From: Lactobacillus sp.
Lineage (GTDB): Bacteria > Bacillota > Bacilli > Lactobacillales > Lactobacillaceae
Assembly (NCBI RefSeq): GCF_014803895.1
Contig: NZ_JAAVAU010000033.1
Location: 1 to 53,236, forward strand
Length of the DNA: 53,236 nt
Direction of reading: 5' to 3'
Position 1 is the first letter of the stretch. Each line of letters opens with the position of its first letter. Positions 13,197-21,984 of the stretch are shown here, one piece after another. A model generated the notes under the pieces. It ran no database searches and was not told the DNA's origin. It saw only the letters and a program-made list of their open reading frames with translations. A program made the translations under genes and the position numbers.

Positions 13197-13925
13197 ATGA
13201 AATTAACTTTTAACAAACATAAATTTAAAAAGTTATCATCCATTTCTTTTTTTGCTTTGTTAGCTTGGTTAGTACCAACGGTATTGATTTTATTAGTAGC
13301 ATTGATAATTCAACAACTAAGAGCAGATTCTGATCCATTTCAGTTATCAACTCCTGGAGATGTTGTATTACTACTACTTTGGATTTTTTCACCACTTGTT
13401 TCGTTTACCTTGTGGTTTATTAATCGCAAGAAAAAAATTAGTTTTATAAACTCTTTTTTCATATATCCTGTAATTTTGGTGTTTATATCCGTAATTCCAC
13501 TTTTTGTGAATCCAACAGAAAAAAATCCCCATGCCGTCAAAGTAGCAATCAATAATACTCAAATCTTTTATGTAGCCTTATATATTGCCTTGTGTATTGG
13601 TTTTGTTATTAACCTGTATTTTTCTAAGCAAGCCCTTAAAAAGTCCAATTGGTGGCTTTTCATCGTTGCTCTTCCTTATGTTTTTACAGGGTTAATAACT
13701 TTTCACCAACAACAAACATTTATAAAGTTCCTGAATTTAAAAGATTTTAGTTATAAGAACGTTTCTGAGATGTTATGGAGTATGAGTTTTAGTGATATTC
13801 GGTTAATGAATCCACTTTGGTATCAGATTATCGCTTTGATTATTGCAAGTACATTAGTGTTGATTGGAGCTAATTTAAGTGAAATTATTTGGAAAAAGAC
13901 GAAAAAATGGCGTCAAAAAGCCTAA
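13197..13925 (+). CDS. Polytopic membrane protein, first gene of the transfer operon
   Basis: 242 residues with about six hydrophobic segments (roughly 17-42, 55-74, 84-103, 123-144, 153-172, 207-230) and a basic C-terminus (WKKTKKWRQKA). AGGAAAG ribosome site 6-7 nt upstream. It overlaps the next gene by 47 bp, so translation is probably coupled. It starts a run of co-oriented genes reaching to 34.5 kb that contains the type IV secretion ATPases. No sequence family recognised; membrane scaffold function is inferred from context. Confidence 0.65.
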   Translation: MKLTFNKHKFKKLSSISFFALLAWLVPTVLILLVALIIQQLRADSDPFQLSTPGDVVLLLLWIFSPLVSFTLWFINRKKKISFINSFFIYPVILVFISVIPLFVNPTEKNPHAVKVAINNTQIFYVALYIALCIGFVINLYFSKQALKKSNWWLFIVALPYVFTGLITFHQQQTFIKFLNLKDFSYKNVSEMLWSMSFSDIRLMNPLWYQIIALIIASTLVLIGANLSEIIWKKTKKWRQKA

Positions 13926-14943
13926 AAAAAAGACGAAAAAGAAGAAATTATATAAAACGCCAGGTGATGTTAGACTTTTTTACCAAATGCCGGTGGTTTT
14001 AGTAGTTTCAGTGTTGCTTATACTGACTGGATTTTTCTGGATTCAACATAATCATCATGTTTATCAGGAACAGGTCATGGCTTCTTCTATGAAATACAAT
14101 GAAGAGCTACCACTTTGGGGTGGACAGGCAAAAGGTGTTTTGACACTTGGTCATACTAAATTAAGTAAAGATGGAAAAACATTAGCTGTTGAAATCAAAT
14201 ATGATGACAATGCACACCAACAATTATCTTCTTTTGGTAAAAGATATAAATTAAGATTGGTAGATACAGAAAGTAACCCGATGCCTAAAGCTCAACTTTC
14301 ATATGGGATTTTTGGTACTGATGGATCCGGCGTTTTAACTATTTATTCTCCTACAGGTTTTAGAGATCAAGCGTTTATAGTTATGATTATTGACAATGGT
14401 CAATTAGTAACAACAAATGATCTTCAAGATGATACAGAATTATCTGATGATGATCTTGATAATTCAATTACTGCTGAACTTTCTAGTGGTGCAGATGATA
14501 ATTCTGATAGTACTAATGATAATGGTGAGGATAGTACAAGAGCTAAATTACCGCCTTTGTACTATGTAAGACTGAATGCTTACAATGCTAAGCGTAATTA
14601 TCGTAATTGGAGAAATGATTCAGATATCGTAACTGATTTATTTATTAAGAAAAACCTTGCTGACTTGCGTGATCAAATGGACAAGACTCAGGTAAAGATT
14701 AAAAAGGCTCGTAAAACTTTGCATGAAATGAATGTGCGTTTACAAGAGAACAAGGATGATACTGTTGCTCAAGATAATAAGCAAGATATTAAAAATTCTC
14801 TGTCTACTTTGCAACATAGCTATAACGTTGCAAATAAACGGTATCAAAAGCTCGAAAATAGTACTATTTCTTCAAACATTTTAGAGCCAAAACAGACAAA
14901 ATATCATACTTACACGATTAAAAATCTTGAAAATATGAATTAA
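13879..14943 (+). CDS. Bitopic membrane protein of the transfer operon
   Basis: 354 residues starting with GTG at 13879, supported by TTGGAGC 9 nt upstream and inside the preceding gene. A very basic cytoplasmic tail (KKPKKKTKKKK) precedes one membrane segment (about 38-56). Outside, a beta-like region (80-175), an Asp/Ser-rich linker (185-225) and a long helical, coiled-coil segment (about 250-335) follow. The form recalls VirB8/TcpC-class or VirB10-like periplasm-spanning subunits, but no motif proves it. Confidence 0.6.
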   Translation: MKLFGKRRKNGVKKPKKKTKKKKLYKTPGDVRLFYQMPVVLVVSVLLILTGFFWIQHNHHVYQEQVMASSMKYNEELPLWGGQAKGVLTLGHTKLSKDGKTLAVEIKYDDNAHQQLSSFGKRYKLRLVDTESNPMPKAQLSYGIFGTDGSGVLTIYSPTGFRDQAFIVMIIDNGQLVTTNDLQDDTELSDDDLDNSITAELSSGADDNSDSTNDNGEDSTRAKLPPLYYVRLNAYNAKRNYRNWRNDSDIVTDLFIKKNLADLRDQMDKTQVKIKKARKTLHEMNVRLQENKDDTVAQDNKQDIKNSLSTLQHSYNVANKRYQKLENSTISSNILEPKQTKYHTYTIKNLENMN

Positions 14944-14961
14944 GAATGATTGGAGGGGAAA

Positions 14962-15165
14962 ATGAAAAGATTAAAAAGTTTTATATTAGAACATATTTTA
15001 GGTATCTACGGAATAACACTTATAGGTTTAGGGTTAACCTCATGGTGTTTGGGAGTACTTAGATACTTCGTTGAAGTATTTATAGCTCTATGTTTAGCAA
15101 GTTGTGTATTCATGGTTATCACGTTTATACGTGATGAGCATGAAATACACAACAGAAGACGTTAG
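14962..15165 (+). CDS. Small two-helix membrane protein
   Basis: 67 residues from the ATG at 14962 (GGAGGGG directly upstream; an earlier TTG would overlap that site). Two hydrophobic segments (about 9-27 and 34-55) with a charged tail (RDEHEIHNRRR). It lies between transfer genes with only 18 and 11 bp gaps. Possibly a pilin-size or assembly component; no family recognised. Confidence 0.6.
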   Translation: MKRLKSFILEHILGIYGITLIGLGLTSWCLGVLRYFVEVFIALCLASCVFMVITFIRDEHEIHNRRR

Positions 15166-15176
15166 AGAAAGGCTAG

Positions 15177-15437
15177 ATGCACATGGAACTGGAAAGAGAA
15201 ATATTTAGATTCTTTTATTCAAATCCATCCAAAAGTGTCGATGATCTTACTGCCATAGCTCACAAAGCTTATGACAAAGCTCATAGAGAGATAATTCCAC
15301 AATATAAGCCTAGAAAAATTGAAAGTCTTAATAGCATCCCTGATGAATATAAAGCTAAGAGTAAGATTGTTAAGCGTAGAGAATATCGTGACCAATCAAC
15401 ATTTGCAGATGAGGATGATGATTATTGGGATGAATAG
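15177..15437 (+). CDS. Small soluble protein of the transfer operon
   Basis: 86 residues, helical and charged, with a basic centre (KSKIVKRREYRDQ) and a very acidic end (ADEDDDYWDE). GAAAGG ribosome site. No membrane segment and no known family. Placement inside the operon suggests a cytoplasmic accessory factor. Confidence 0.55.
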   Translation: MHMELEREIFRFFYSNPSKSVDDLTAIAHKAYDKAHREIIPQYKPRKIESLNSIPDEYKAKSKIVKRREYRDQSTFADEDDDYWDE

Positions 15438-15455
15438 TTATAAGAAAGGTTAGTA

Positions 15456-15632
15456 ATGACTAAATCATTAATAGGAGTCATTTTGATTGCAGTTGCAGTT
15501 GGTGCAATATGTGCGGTTGAAGCCCCAGCGCTAGAAGTATTTGAACATACATATACTTCAAAAATTGCAGCATCTATATTTGCAACTGCTTTAATCGTTG
15601 TAGCAGGAGCTTTTATAGTGCTACATAAATAA
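15456..15632 (+). CDS. 58-residue two-helix membrane protein
   Basis: A short gene (start ATG at 15456, AGAAAGG ribosome site, stop at 15632) with two hydrophobic segments (LIGVILIAVAVGAICAV and IAASIFATALIVVAGAFIVL) and a very short hairpin-like connection. Size and two-helix topology resemble VirB2/TrbC-type pilins or holin-like proteins. It is followed by a hairpin with T run that may attenuate the operon. Confidence 0.6.
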   Translation: MTKSLIGVILIAVAVGAICAVEAPALEVFEHTYTSKIAASIFATALIVVAGAFIVLHK

Positions 15633-15641
15633 ATTAATCAA

Positions 15642-15669
15642 AAGGTTGTTAGAAATAACGACCTTTTTT
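15642..15669 (+). terminator. Intra-operon hairpin (attenuator-like)
   Basis: AAGGTTGTTA-gaaa-TAACGACCTT with a T run lies between two co-oriented genes. It would lower, rather than abolish, transcription of the downstream ATPase genes if readthrough occurs. Confidence 0.65.
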
Positions 15670-15700
15670 GTTTGCTCTTTTTAGAAAGACTGGTGAATCA

Positions 15701-17689
15701 ATGAGTGACATACACTTTGTAATTCCTAAGGAAATTGATGAAAAGTATAATCATGCGCTGTCTCTTTTACCAGCAGGTAATGGTGACTTTGTAGGTTATA
15801 GTGACAAGCTATCCATGTTAGAGGATATTATGTACAATCCTGGGAACCCAAGTGCCGTTATTCTTGGTGAAGCTGGTATTGGTAAAACAGCATTAGTAGA
15901 GCAACTTATTTATTTACATGAAAAAACGTCGGATCCATTTATTGTAGTAAGACTAGCGATAGAAACATTGGGAGCTTTACCTGAAAATATCATGATTGCT
16001 CGAATGAGTACATTACTTGATGATATGCGTGTTATTCGTAAAGCAACGCAAAAAGACAATCCAGGTAAAAATTTTAAACTTATTCTTTTCATCGACGAAG
16101 TCCATAAGCTTAATGATTACGGCAAAGGCGTTAGATCTTCTGCAGCATTGAATGCCCTTAAGGAAGGTTTAGGACGTGGTGTGTTTCCAATCATTACAGC
16201 TACTACTGCCAAAGAATATTTTGAAAATTTGGCTATAGATGATGCGATTGACAGACGTTTTAATCAGGTCATTATTACTCCTCCATCATTACAATTAACG
16301 GCCTTGATTTTAAAACGTCACATTGTGTCTATGAAAAAGGAATCAAGTGAATATGTTCCAACTATATCTAATAGAGCTTTATCAGAATTAGTTGAATTAG
16401 CAGATGTTTATATACGTAACCAAGTTAATCCGGCTAAATCCAAAAAATTATTAGATAGTTGTGTTGGTCGAGAACGTAGATTGCACAGAATGACCGGAAA
16501 AGAAAAGCCGATTGATCATGAAACTTTTAGATATGTATTTAAAGAAGCTGGTTACAATATCGATCCTCCGGCAACTGCTAAGGCCGTTAGAGATGAAATC
16601 CATAAGCGAGTAAAGGGGCAACCATTAGCTGTTAAGCTGATTGGTGATGCAATCAACAATGCCTTTTATGCACCTCGAAATCGTAAAAAGCCACTGTTTA
16701 CAGCTCTTTTAGCAGGGACTACTGGTACTGGTAAGACAGAAACTTCAAAAGCTGTAGCAAAGGCTTTATTTGGTCGAGATGATGCTATATTGACCATCAA
16801 TGGTGGTGATTATCCTACGGCTGAAGACGCTCCTCAAGTTCAAAAAATCATTGGTGATGATATGGCATCTAATAAGCAAAAAGTCATTTTACTTGATGAA
16901 TTTGAGAAAGCCCATAAAACAGTTCAATTTTCCCTTATGAGAATGCTGGATGAAGGTATTGTTAGAGATAGTCATGGTGTTGACCGTTCCGTTAATAACA
17001 CGGTAATACTTGCGACGACTAACTTAGGAGCGACTTTCTTCAATGAATTAGGTAAAAATATGCAAGTTTCAAGAAATGAGAATCCTGACGCATATACTGA
17101 TGCATTCTACAAAAAATTCACTGACGCTAGACCAGACTTGATTCAAGCTTTAGTCAACGGTGATGAAGGACAAAATAATGGTATTAAACCTGAAATTTTG
17201 CAAAGATTTCAAGACATTATCCCATATTTGCCACTTCCACCGTCGATTATGGCCATGATTGCAAGAATAAAAATTATGGCTCTCAAGAAAGCATGGAGCA
17301 TCCCTGGTAACATTTATTCTTTAGGTGATATTGGCATCAGATTGATTTTGCCACAACCATATGATGGTAAATGGTGGTATGAACATACAAAAAACCATGT
17401 TTTTGCAAATATTGATCCTCTATCTGTGATGATTGCAGATGACATGATTAGTCGACAAGCTGATCAACAAGGTGCTAGAGCAATTGATGAAATCATTAAT
17501 ACTCGTTTAGTTGCAAAAGTATCTCAAATCATTTCAGATCGTGTAGATGCGAATTTACCGGTTGGTTCTGACTATGGTGGATTTGTTATTAAGACTAATG
17601 GTCATGCAAGCTTTGAAAGTACAGATAGAGGGGATGCAGATATTTCAGTAGAGTTTAAAACTAACACTGAAATTAGAGAATTGATGTAA
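15701..17689 (+). CDS. ClpB/ClpA-like double AAA+ ATPase in the transfer operon
   Basis: 662 residues from the ATG at 15701 (an earlier TTG at 15668 overlaps the hairpin). Two AAA+ modules are visible. D1 has GEAGIGKT (56-63) and LILFIDEVHKL (127-137). D2 has GTTGTGKT (about 338-345), ILLDEFEKAH (about 395-404) and a TTNLGA sensor (about 439). This is the Clp/Hsp100 arrangement, but the usual N-terminal domain and long middle domain are absent. Hsp100 proteins unfold or remodel proteins. Its place between small membrane proteins and the VirB6-like gene suggests it powers or remodels the secretion machine. Confidence 0.85.
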   Translation: MSDIHFVIPKEIDEKYNHALSLLPAGNGDFVGYSDKLSMLEDIMYNPGNPSAVILGEAGIGKTALVEQLIYLHEKTSDPFIVVRLAIETLGALPENIMIARMSTLLDDMRVIRKATQKDNPGKNFKLILFIDEVHKLNDYGKGVRSSAALNALKEGLGRGVFPIITATTAKEYFENLAIDDAIDRRFNQVIITPPSLQLTALILKRHIVSMKKESSEYVPTISNRALSELVELADVYIRNQVNPAKSKKLLDSCVGRERRLHRMTGKEKPIDHETFRYVFKEAGYNIDPPATAKAVRDEIHKRVKGQPLAVKLIGDAINNAFYAPRNRKKPLFTALLAGTTGTGKTETSKAVAKALFGRDDAILTINGGDYPTAEDAPQVQKIIGDDMASNKQKVILLDEFEKAHKTVQFSLMRMLDEGIVRDSHGVDRSVNNTVILATTNLGATFFNELGKNMQVSRNENPDAYTDAFYKKFTDARPDLIQALVNGDEGQNNGIKPEILQRFQDIIPYLPLPPSIMAMIARIKIMALKKAWSIPGNIYSLGDIGIRLILPQPYDGKWWYEHTKNHVFANIDPLSVMIADDMISRQADQQGARAIDEIINTRLVAKVSQIISDRVDANLPVGSDYGGFVIKTNGHASFESTDRGDADISVEFKTNTEIRELM

Positions 17690-17717
17690 AGGAAAAACTA
17701 TAGAAAGGAGGTGAAAT

Positions 17718-20700
17718 ATGAAAGTAATTAGAAAAATCCTTTATTGGTCAATCAAGTTTTTGAAGAGTAAAGTTGCTGTCATCATGGCGCTTTTAGCATT
17801 AATTGGTGTTGGTGTTAGTCAAAAGGCGAGTGCATCAAGTAGCAATTATAATTTTGCGACCGTTTTTCAGTACTATATGCTGGATAATCGTGCTGACAAT
17901 GTTAAAGACCAAAGTCAAAATAAAAAATTAGCTTATGTTGCTCCCTTGGGTTCTGGTGGTATTACGGGTTCATTTTCATATGATGATATCGTTAATTCTG
18001 CACCTAATGTCTCAGGAGCAGATTATACTGCTGAAGAATTTGTATCTATGATGGCAACTTACTCAACATTTAAATATTTTTCTAACAGAGTACAAGGCTT
18101 TGAAAGCATAATGCAATATATTGGTCGCTCTTTGCTAGTTATATTAATACCAATTTCTTTAATCATGGATTTTGTTAATATGCTGGTTCCAGCTCTGTTA
18201 AAGATATTAGCCAAAATCAACATTATTCCATTTTTAGGTTCTGTTTTGACAAATATGACTATCAATTCAGGAATGATGGGTATTTTAGGACTGTCTAAAG
18301 AGACAGTAAGTACTTGGGTAGATGTACTTTTAGCCTTAGCTATATCGTTTATCTTATTCTCCTTGTTTATGACCTTACGAAAAGGGAGCGGTAATATTGA
18401 TCAACATCATTTTAATAAACTTAAGGGGCGAGTATTCACACTGCTATTTTTACCTGTAGTAATAGGCGGTGGGGCAACCCTTCTTAATACTATTGGTGAT
18501 ATGACAAATAAAATGCCGTCAGTTACAACTGATTTTACTAGATACTTAGTAGATGATAGAAGCTGGGCATATAATTACAATTTTGCTCCTCTAGGTAATT
18601 CAAGTAAGGAATCAGACATCAAGCCAAGTAATAAAAGCTCATTCGTAGATTTGGATTTTGACCCTTATACAGATAACGGAGCACAAAGAATTGAACAAAT
18701 CAATAAAAATAGCTCTATTGCTGGTGATGGTACATTATTCAAAAATACATCACTATTGCTTGCATATGTGACGGGTCAAGCCTTTACTGCGAATGATTAT
18801 ATTGATTTTTCTGGATCTGAGCAGTCTATGCACCTGTTAAATCAGACTGGCGGAAATCCAACATATGGTTCGTATTATGAATATGCTAAAAATTTTGGTG
18901 TTAAAAATATTTTAGATGTAAACAATGCTTACTATCCTTCAGGTGGTAAGTCAGGTGTTAAAGATGATCAAAGCGGTCCTTACAAATCAGCTATTGATGA
19001 TTATAAGATCGGTAAAGATGGAAACAGCTTAAATACTTCTCCATATACTGCGTGGAGAGACCGATTTATTTATGGTGTTAAAAAATCTGGTAATCTAGAC
19101 AAATACTATGGTGAAACACCTAGTCAAGAAATGGTCAAAAACCAAGTAGGTGGTCATAAAAATGGTACTGTTCCGTCAGATCAATCTATGTTTCTGATAC
19201 TATCTACTATTTTTAACGAAACTGGTGGTCGATATTACATTGATGCGCCAGCTCGTGGTATGTATCAAATGAAAGGCCAATTTGATAGTAACCGTTCAGA
19301 TTACTATGTTGTTTCAATGATTGGTAATCCATTCTTTACAGTTTCAGGGATGCTTACACAACCTATGATTACATTAGTAGTGATGGTTGCATTGGTAATA
19401 GCACTTATGTCAGTTGGCATATTGGACATGAATATCAGTCCTTTAGTAGTTGCATTTAAGGCAATGGTATCTGGCGACATTGAATATGATTTGGCATTTT
19501 TGTTCTATTCATTAGGTATTGCAGGAACAATGATAATGTTTGCAATTATGCCATCCTTAGTAACTAAACTTATTACGGGTATATCCAAACTAATTGTCAA
19601 TGCTATTCCTGTGGCGGCTGGTGTAAAAGTCACTTCACCACAGCAATCACTAGCTATGAATGGTACTCCAATGCTTATTCAAGGCTCTGTTGGTTTGGCG
19701 TTTGGTATTCTATGGCTTAAATCGGAGAAATTTAGAAACTATCTAAATGAGTTCTTCTGTTATCCATGGAATTGGGCTAAAGCTGCCGGTATCAGACTTG
19801 AACATTCTGCTAACCAAAATAGTTATGCTATTAAAGCTCAAGCTATGAAAACTCGTGAACGTGTTAAGAATTTAATTGGTGGCGGTGATTTGATGAAAAA
19901 AGCAAATCGTGCAGATGGTAAATTACAGAATTTGGCAAATAAGACATTAGGTAAACTGATACCTAAAGATGATATGGACCCAGATAATGTACCAGAAGAA
20001 ACACCGACTACAACAAGTACTCATGAAAATGAAATACCGCAAAATGGCTCTTCAACTACACCTACTGGTCGTCGTAAGAAGCCTAAGACACCAGAAGAAA
20101 TTAAGCGAAACGGTCAATTTGATCGTATCGACAAAGACTTATCTGCTGTCCAAGGTAATCCTAAGACTTCTAGACCAACAGTTGATAAACTATTAGATGC
20201 TCAAAAAGCTGTTGATGAGTTTAGAAAGAAGCCTAATGAAAAGAACTTTGCTTTAGCTAAAGGTCGCTTAGAAGCTCTGAAGAAACAGATGGTTGCTGAA
20301 GGTGCTCCTAAGAAAGATATTGCAAATGTTGATAAAGCTGTCAAGGAACTTGATGACTTAGGTAAAGGTTATGGTATCAACCCTGATAAAGTTAAAACAG
20401 ATAAGCCGGTTGAATCTGAAAACGTTGAAACTAAGGATAATGATGATTCTAAAATCCATGTTCAACCATCTGGTAAATTTAAAGATGCACAACCTGTTCA
20501 AACCAAGAAGCCTGAAATCAAAGACGCTGAAATTAAATCAGCACCAACTAACAAGATTAAGGGTGCACAACAAGCTATGGATACCTTCCAGAAGAAGCCA
20601 ACCGCACAAAATTATGCTACTGCTAAAGGTCAATTAGAAAATTTGAAGAAGCAGATGATTAAAGACGGTGCTCCTAAGGAGGATATTGCTAAGGTAGACA

Positions 20701-21710
20701 AGGCTATTAAAGGTCTCGATGATTCAGCTAAAGAGCATGGAATTGATCCTAATAAGGTTGAAAAACCAGTTGAATCTCAACATAAACATACACAACCTGT
20801 TCAACCTAAGAAAACTGAAATTAAACCACAATCAACCAAAGCTACAACTCTTAGGGGTGCACAACAAGCCATGGATACCTTTAAGAAACAACCTAATGCT
20901 GAAAACTTTAACTCTGCAAGAGATAAGTTAGAAGGATTAAAGGCTCAAATGGTTAAAGGAGGTGCTCCTAAAGAAGATATCGCCAAGGTAGATAAGGCTA
21001 TCAAGACTTTAGATAATGCTGGACAAAAACATGGCATTGAACCAATCAAACCAACTTCATCTGCTAATACTTCATCTTCTGCTCCTACTGAGTCAGAACA
21101 TCAACAAGTTACTCATAAGACAGAAAACCTGGGTAATAGCCCTGAAGCACCAAAGACTACTACAATTAAGTCTTCTGATGTTCAAACCACTAATCGTACC
21201 AGTACGCAAAGTAAGAACCATATTTTAAAGGAGGCGCATAAACACGAACAAATTGTAAATAATAAAGATGTCGTCAATAATTCTAAAGCAGTTGATTCTG
21301 AGGATACTAATTCTGTTGTTAAGAATACTAAACACGTAGTAGATAACTTAGAAACTCGTCATCAATATAGACCAGTTGTAAATGTTACTGATACTAAAGA
21401 AACTAACAGAATTGTTAAAAATATTGTCAGTGATCCTGAAGTTCATAGAACCACTCGTTATGTGAATAACAACCAAATCAAGAGCGTTGTAAGTTCACTA
21501 GGGAATGCGGCAAAAGACGAGCGTGTTGTAAAGCCGCTCAAACAACTGTATTCAAGTCAAAACATTTCTGATGTTAAACATAGTATTAGAGCATTACAAA
21601 AGTCTGTAAGAGCTTTAGATTCAAATACAAAGAAACAAATCAATACTAAGAATTTGATCAATGATTTGTACAATTTACAAAACAAGAATAAGTTTGGAGG
21701 AAATAAATAA
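17718..21710 (+). CDS. VirB6/TrbL-like channel protein with C-terminal tandem repeats
   Basis: 1330 residues behind an unusually complete ribosome site (AGAAAGGAGGTGA). A signal-like N-terminus (1-40, ending KASAS) is followed by membrane segments around 135-215 and 235-255, a large external loop (about 270-535), then a second membrane block (about 545-680). The rest is hydrophilic and cytoplasmic or external. It contains three about 65-residue repeats (starting near 823, 947 and 1046) with consensus GAQQAMDTF...LKKQM...GAPKEDIAKVDKAIK. The central block matches VirB6-type inner-membrane channel proteins of Gram-positive T4SS. The repeat tail is unusual for the family and is nearly duplicated at DNA level. 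Confidence 0.75.
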   Translation: MKVIRKILYWSIKFLKSKVAVIMALLALIGVGVSQKASASSSNYNFATVFQYYMLDNRADNVKDQSQNKKLAYVAPLGSGGITGSFSYDDIVNSAPNVSGADYTAEEFVSMMATYSTFKYFSNRVQGFESIMQYIGRSLLVILIPISLIMDFVNMLVPALLKILAKINIIPFLGSVLTNMTINSGMMGILGLSKETVSTWVDVLLALAISFILFSLFMTLRKGSGNIDQHHFNKLKGRVFTLLFLPVVIGGGATLLNTIGDMTNKMPSVTTDFTRYLVDDRSWAYNYNFAPLGNSSKESDIKPSNKSSFVDLDFDPYTDNGAQRIEQINKNSSIAGDGTLFKNTSLLLAYVTGQAFTANDYIDFSGSEQSMHLLNQTGGNPTYGSYYEYAKNFGVKNILDVNNAYYPSGGKSGVKDDQSGPYKSAIDDYKIGKDGNSLNTSPYTAWRDRFIYGVKKSGNLDKYYGETPSQEMVKNQVGGHKNGTVPSDQSMFLILSTIFNETGGRYYIDAPARGMYQMKGQFDSNRSDYYVVSMIGNPFFTVSGMLTQPMITLVVMVALVIALMSVGILDMNISPLVVAFKAMVSGDIEYDLAFLFYSLGIAGTMIMFAIMPSLVTKLITGISKLIVNAIPVAAGVKVTSPQQSLAMNGTPMLIQGSVGLAFGILWLKSEKFRNYLNEFFCYPWNWAKAAGIRLEHSANQNSYAIKAQAMKTRERVKNLIGGGDLMKKANRADGKLQNLANKTLGKLIPKDDMDPDNVPEETPTTTSTHENEIPQNGSSTTPTGRRKKPKTPEEIKRNGQFDRIDKDLSAVQGNPKTSRPTVDKLLDAQKAVDEFRKKPNEKNFALAKGRLEALKKQMVAEGAPKKDIANVDKAVKELDDLGKGYGINPDKVKTDKPVESENVETKDNDDSKIHVQPSGKFKDAQPVQTKKPEIKDAEIKSAPTNKIKGAQQAMDTFQKKPTAQNYATAKGQLENLKKQMIKDGAPKEDIAKVDKAIKGLDDSAKEHGIDPNKVEKPVESQHKHTQPVQPKKTEIKPQSTKATTLRGAQQAMDTFKKQPNAENFNSARDKLEGLKAQMVKGGAPKEDIAKVDKAIKTLDNAGQKHGIEPIKPTSSANTSSSAPTESEHQQVTHKTENLGNSPEAPKTTTIKSSDVQTTNRTSTQSKNHILKEAHKHEQIVNNKDVVNNSKAVDSEDTNSVVKNTKHVVDNLETRHQYRPVVNVTDTKETNRIVKNIVSDPEVHRTTRYVNNNQIKSVVSSLGNAAKDERVVKPLKQLYSSQNISDVKHSIRALQKSVRALDSNTKKQINTKNLINDLYNLQNKNKFGGNK

Positions 21711-21955
21711 TGGATTCGTGGATTAAATCAGTTGCTAATAATTGGCTTGGCTGGATTCTTCTGATTGTCGGAGCAGGTTTGATTGCTGTTGCTGCTATTG
21801 ACTTATGGAGAGCTTTGCATAAAGATACAAAGGAATGGGGTAAAGCATTTATTGGTATCGTAATTGGTATCATTGGTGCTATCCTATTTACTTGGAGTGC
21901 AAGCGGTCTTATTGGATTTGTATCAAATAAGAAAGACTCCATTCCTCATCAATAA
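21710..21955 (+). CDS. Small two-helix membrane protein (pilin-size)
   Basis: 81 residues; its ATG overlaps the preceding stop codon (TAATG). Two hydrophobic segments (about 13-32 and 47-72) enclose a short charged loop (DLWRALHKDTKEWGK). This is the topology of VirB2/TrbC or of the small membrane proteins that accompany VirB6 in Gram-positive T4SS. No decisive motif. Confidence 0.6.
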   Translation: MDSWIKSVANNWLGWILLIVGAGLIAVAAIDLWRALHKDTKEWGKAFIGIVIGIIGAILFTWSASGLIGFVSNKKDSIPHQ

Positions 21956-21984
21956 TTAGTTAGTTATAAATTGGAGAGCAGAAG

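Noticed and set aside
19969..21228. Several forward frames of 70-88 residues inside the VirB6-like gene
   Set aside because: They are out-of-frame readings of the repeat-rich tail; low-complexity Leu/Lys/Gln content and no ribosome sites.
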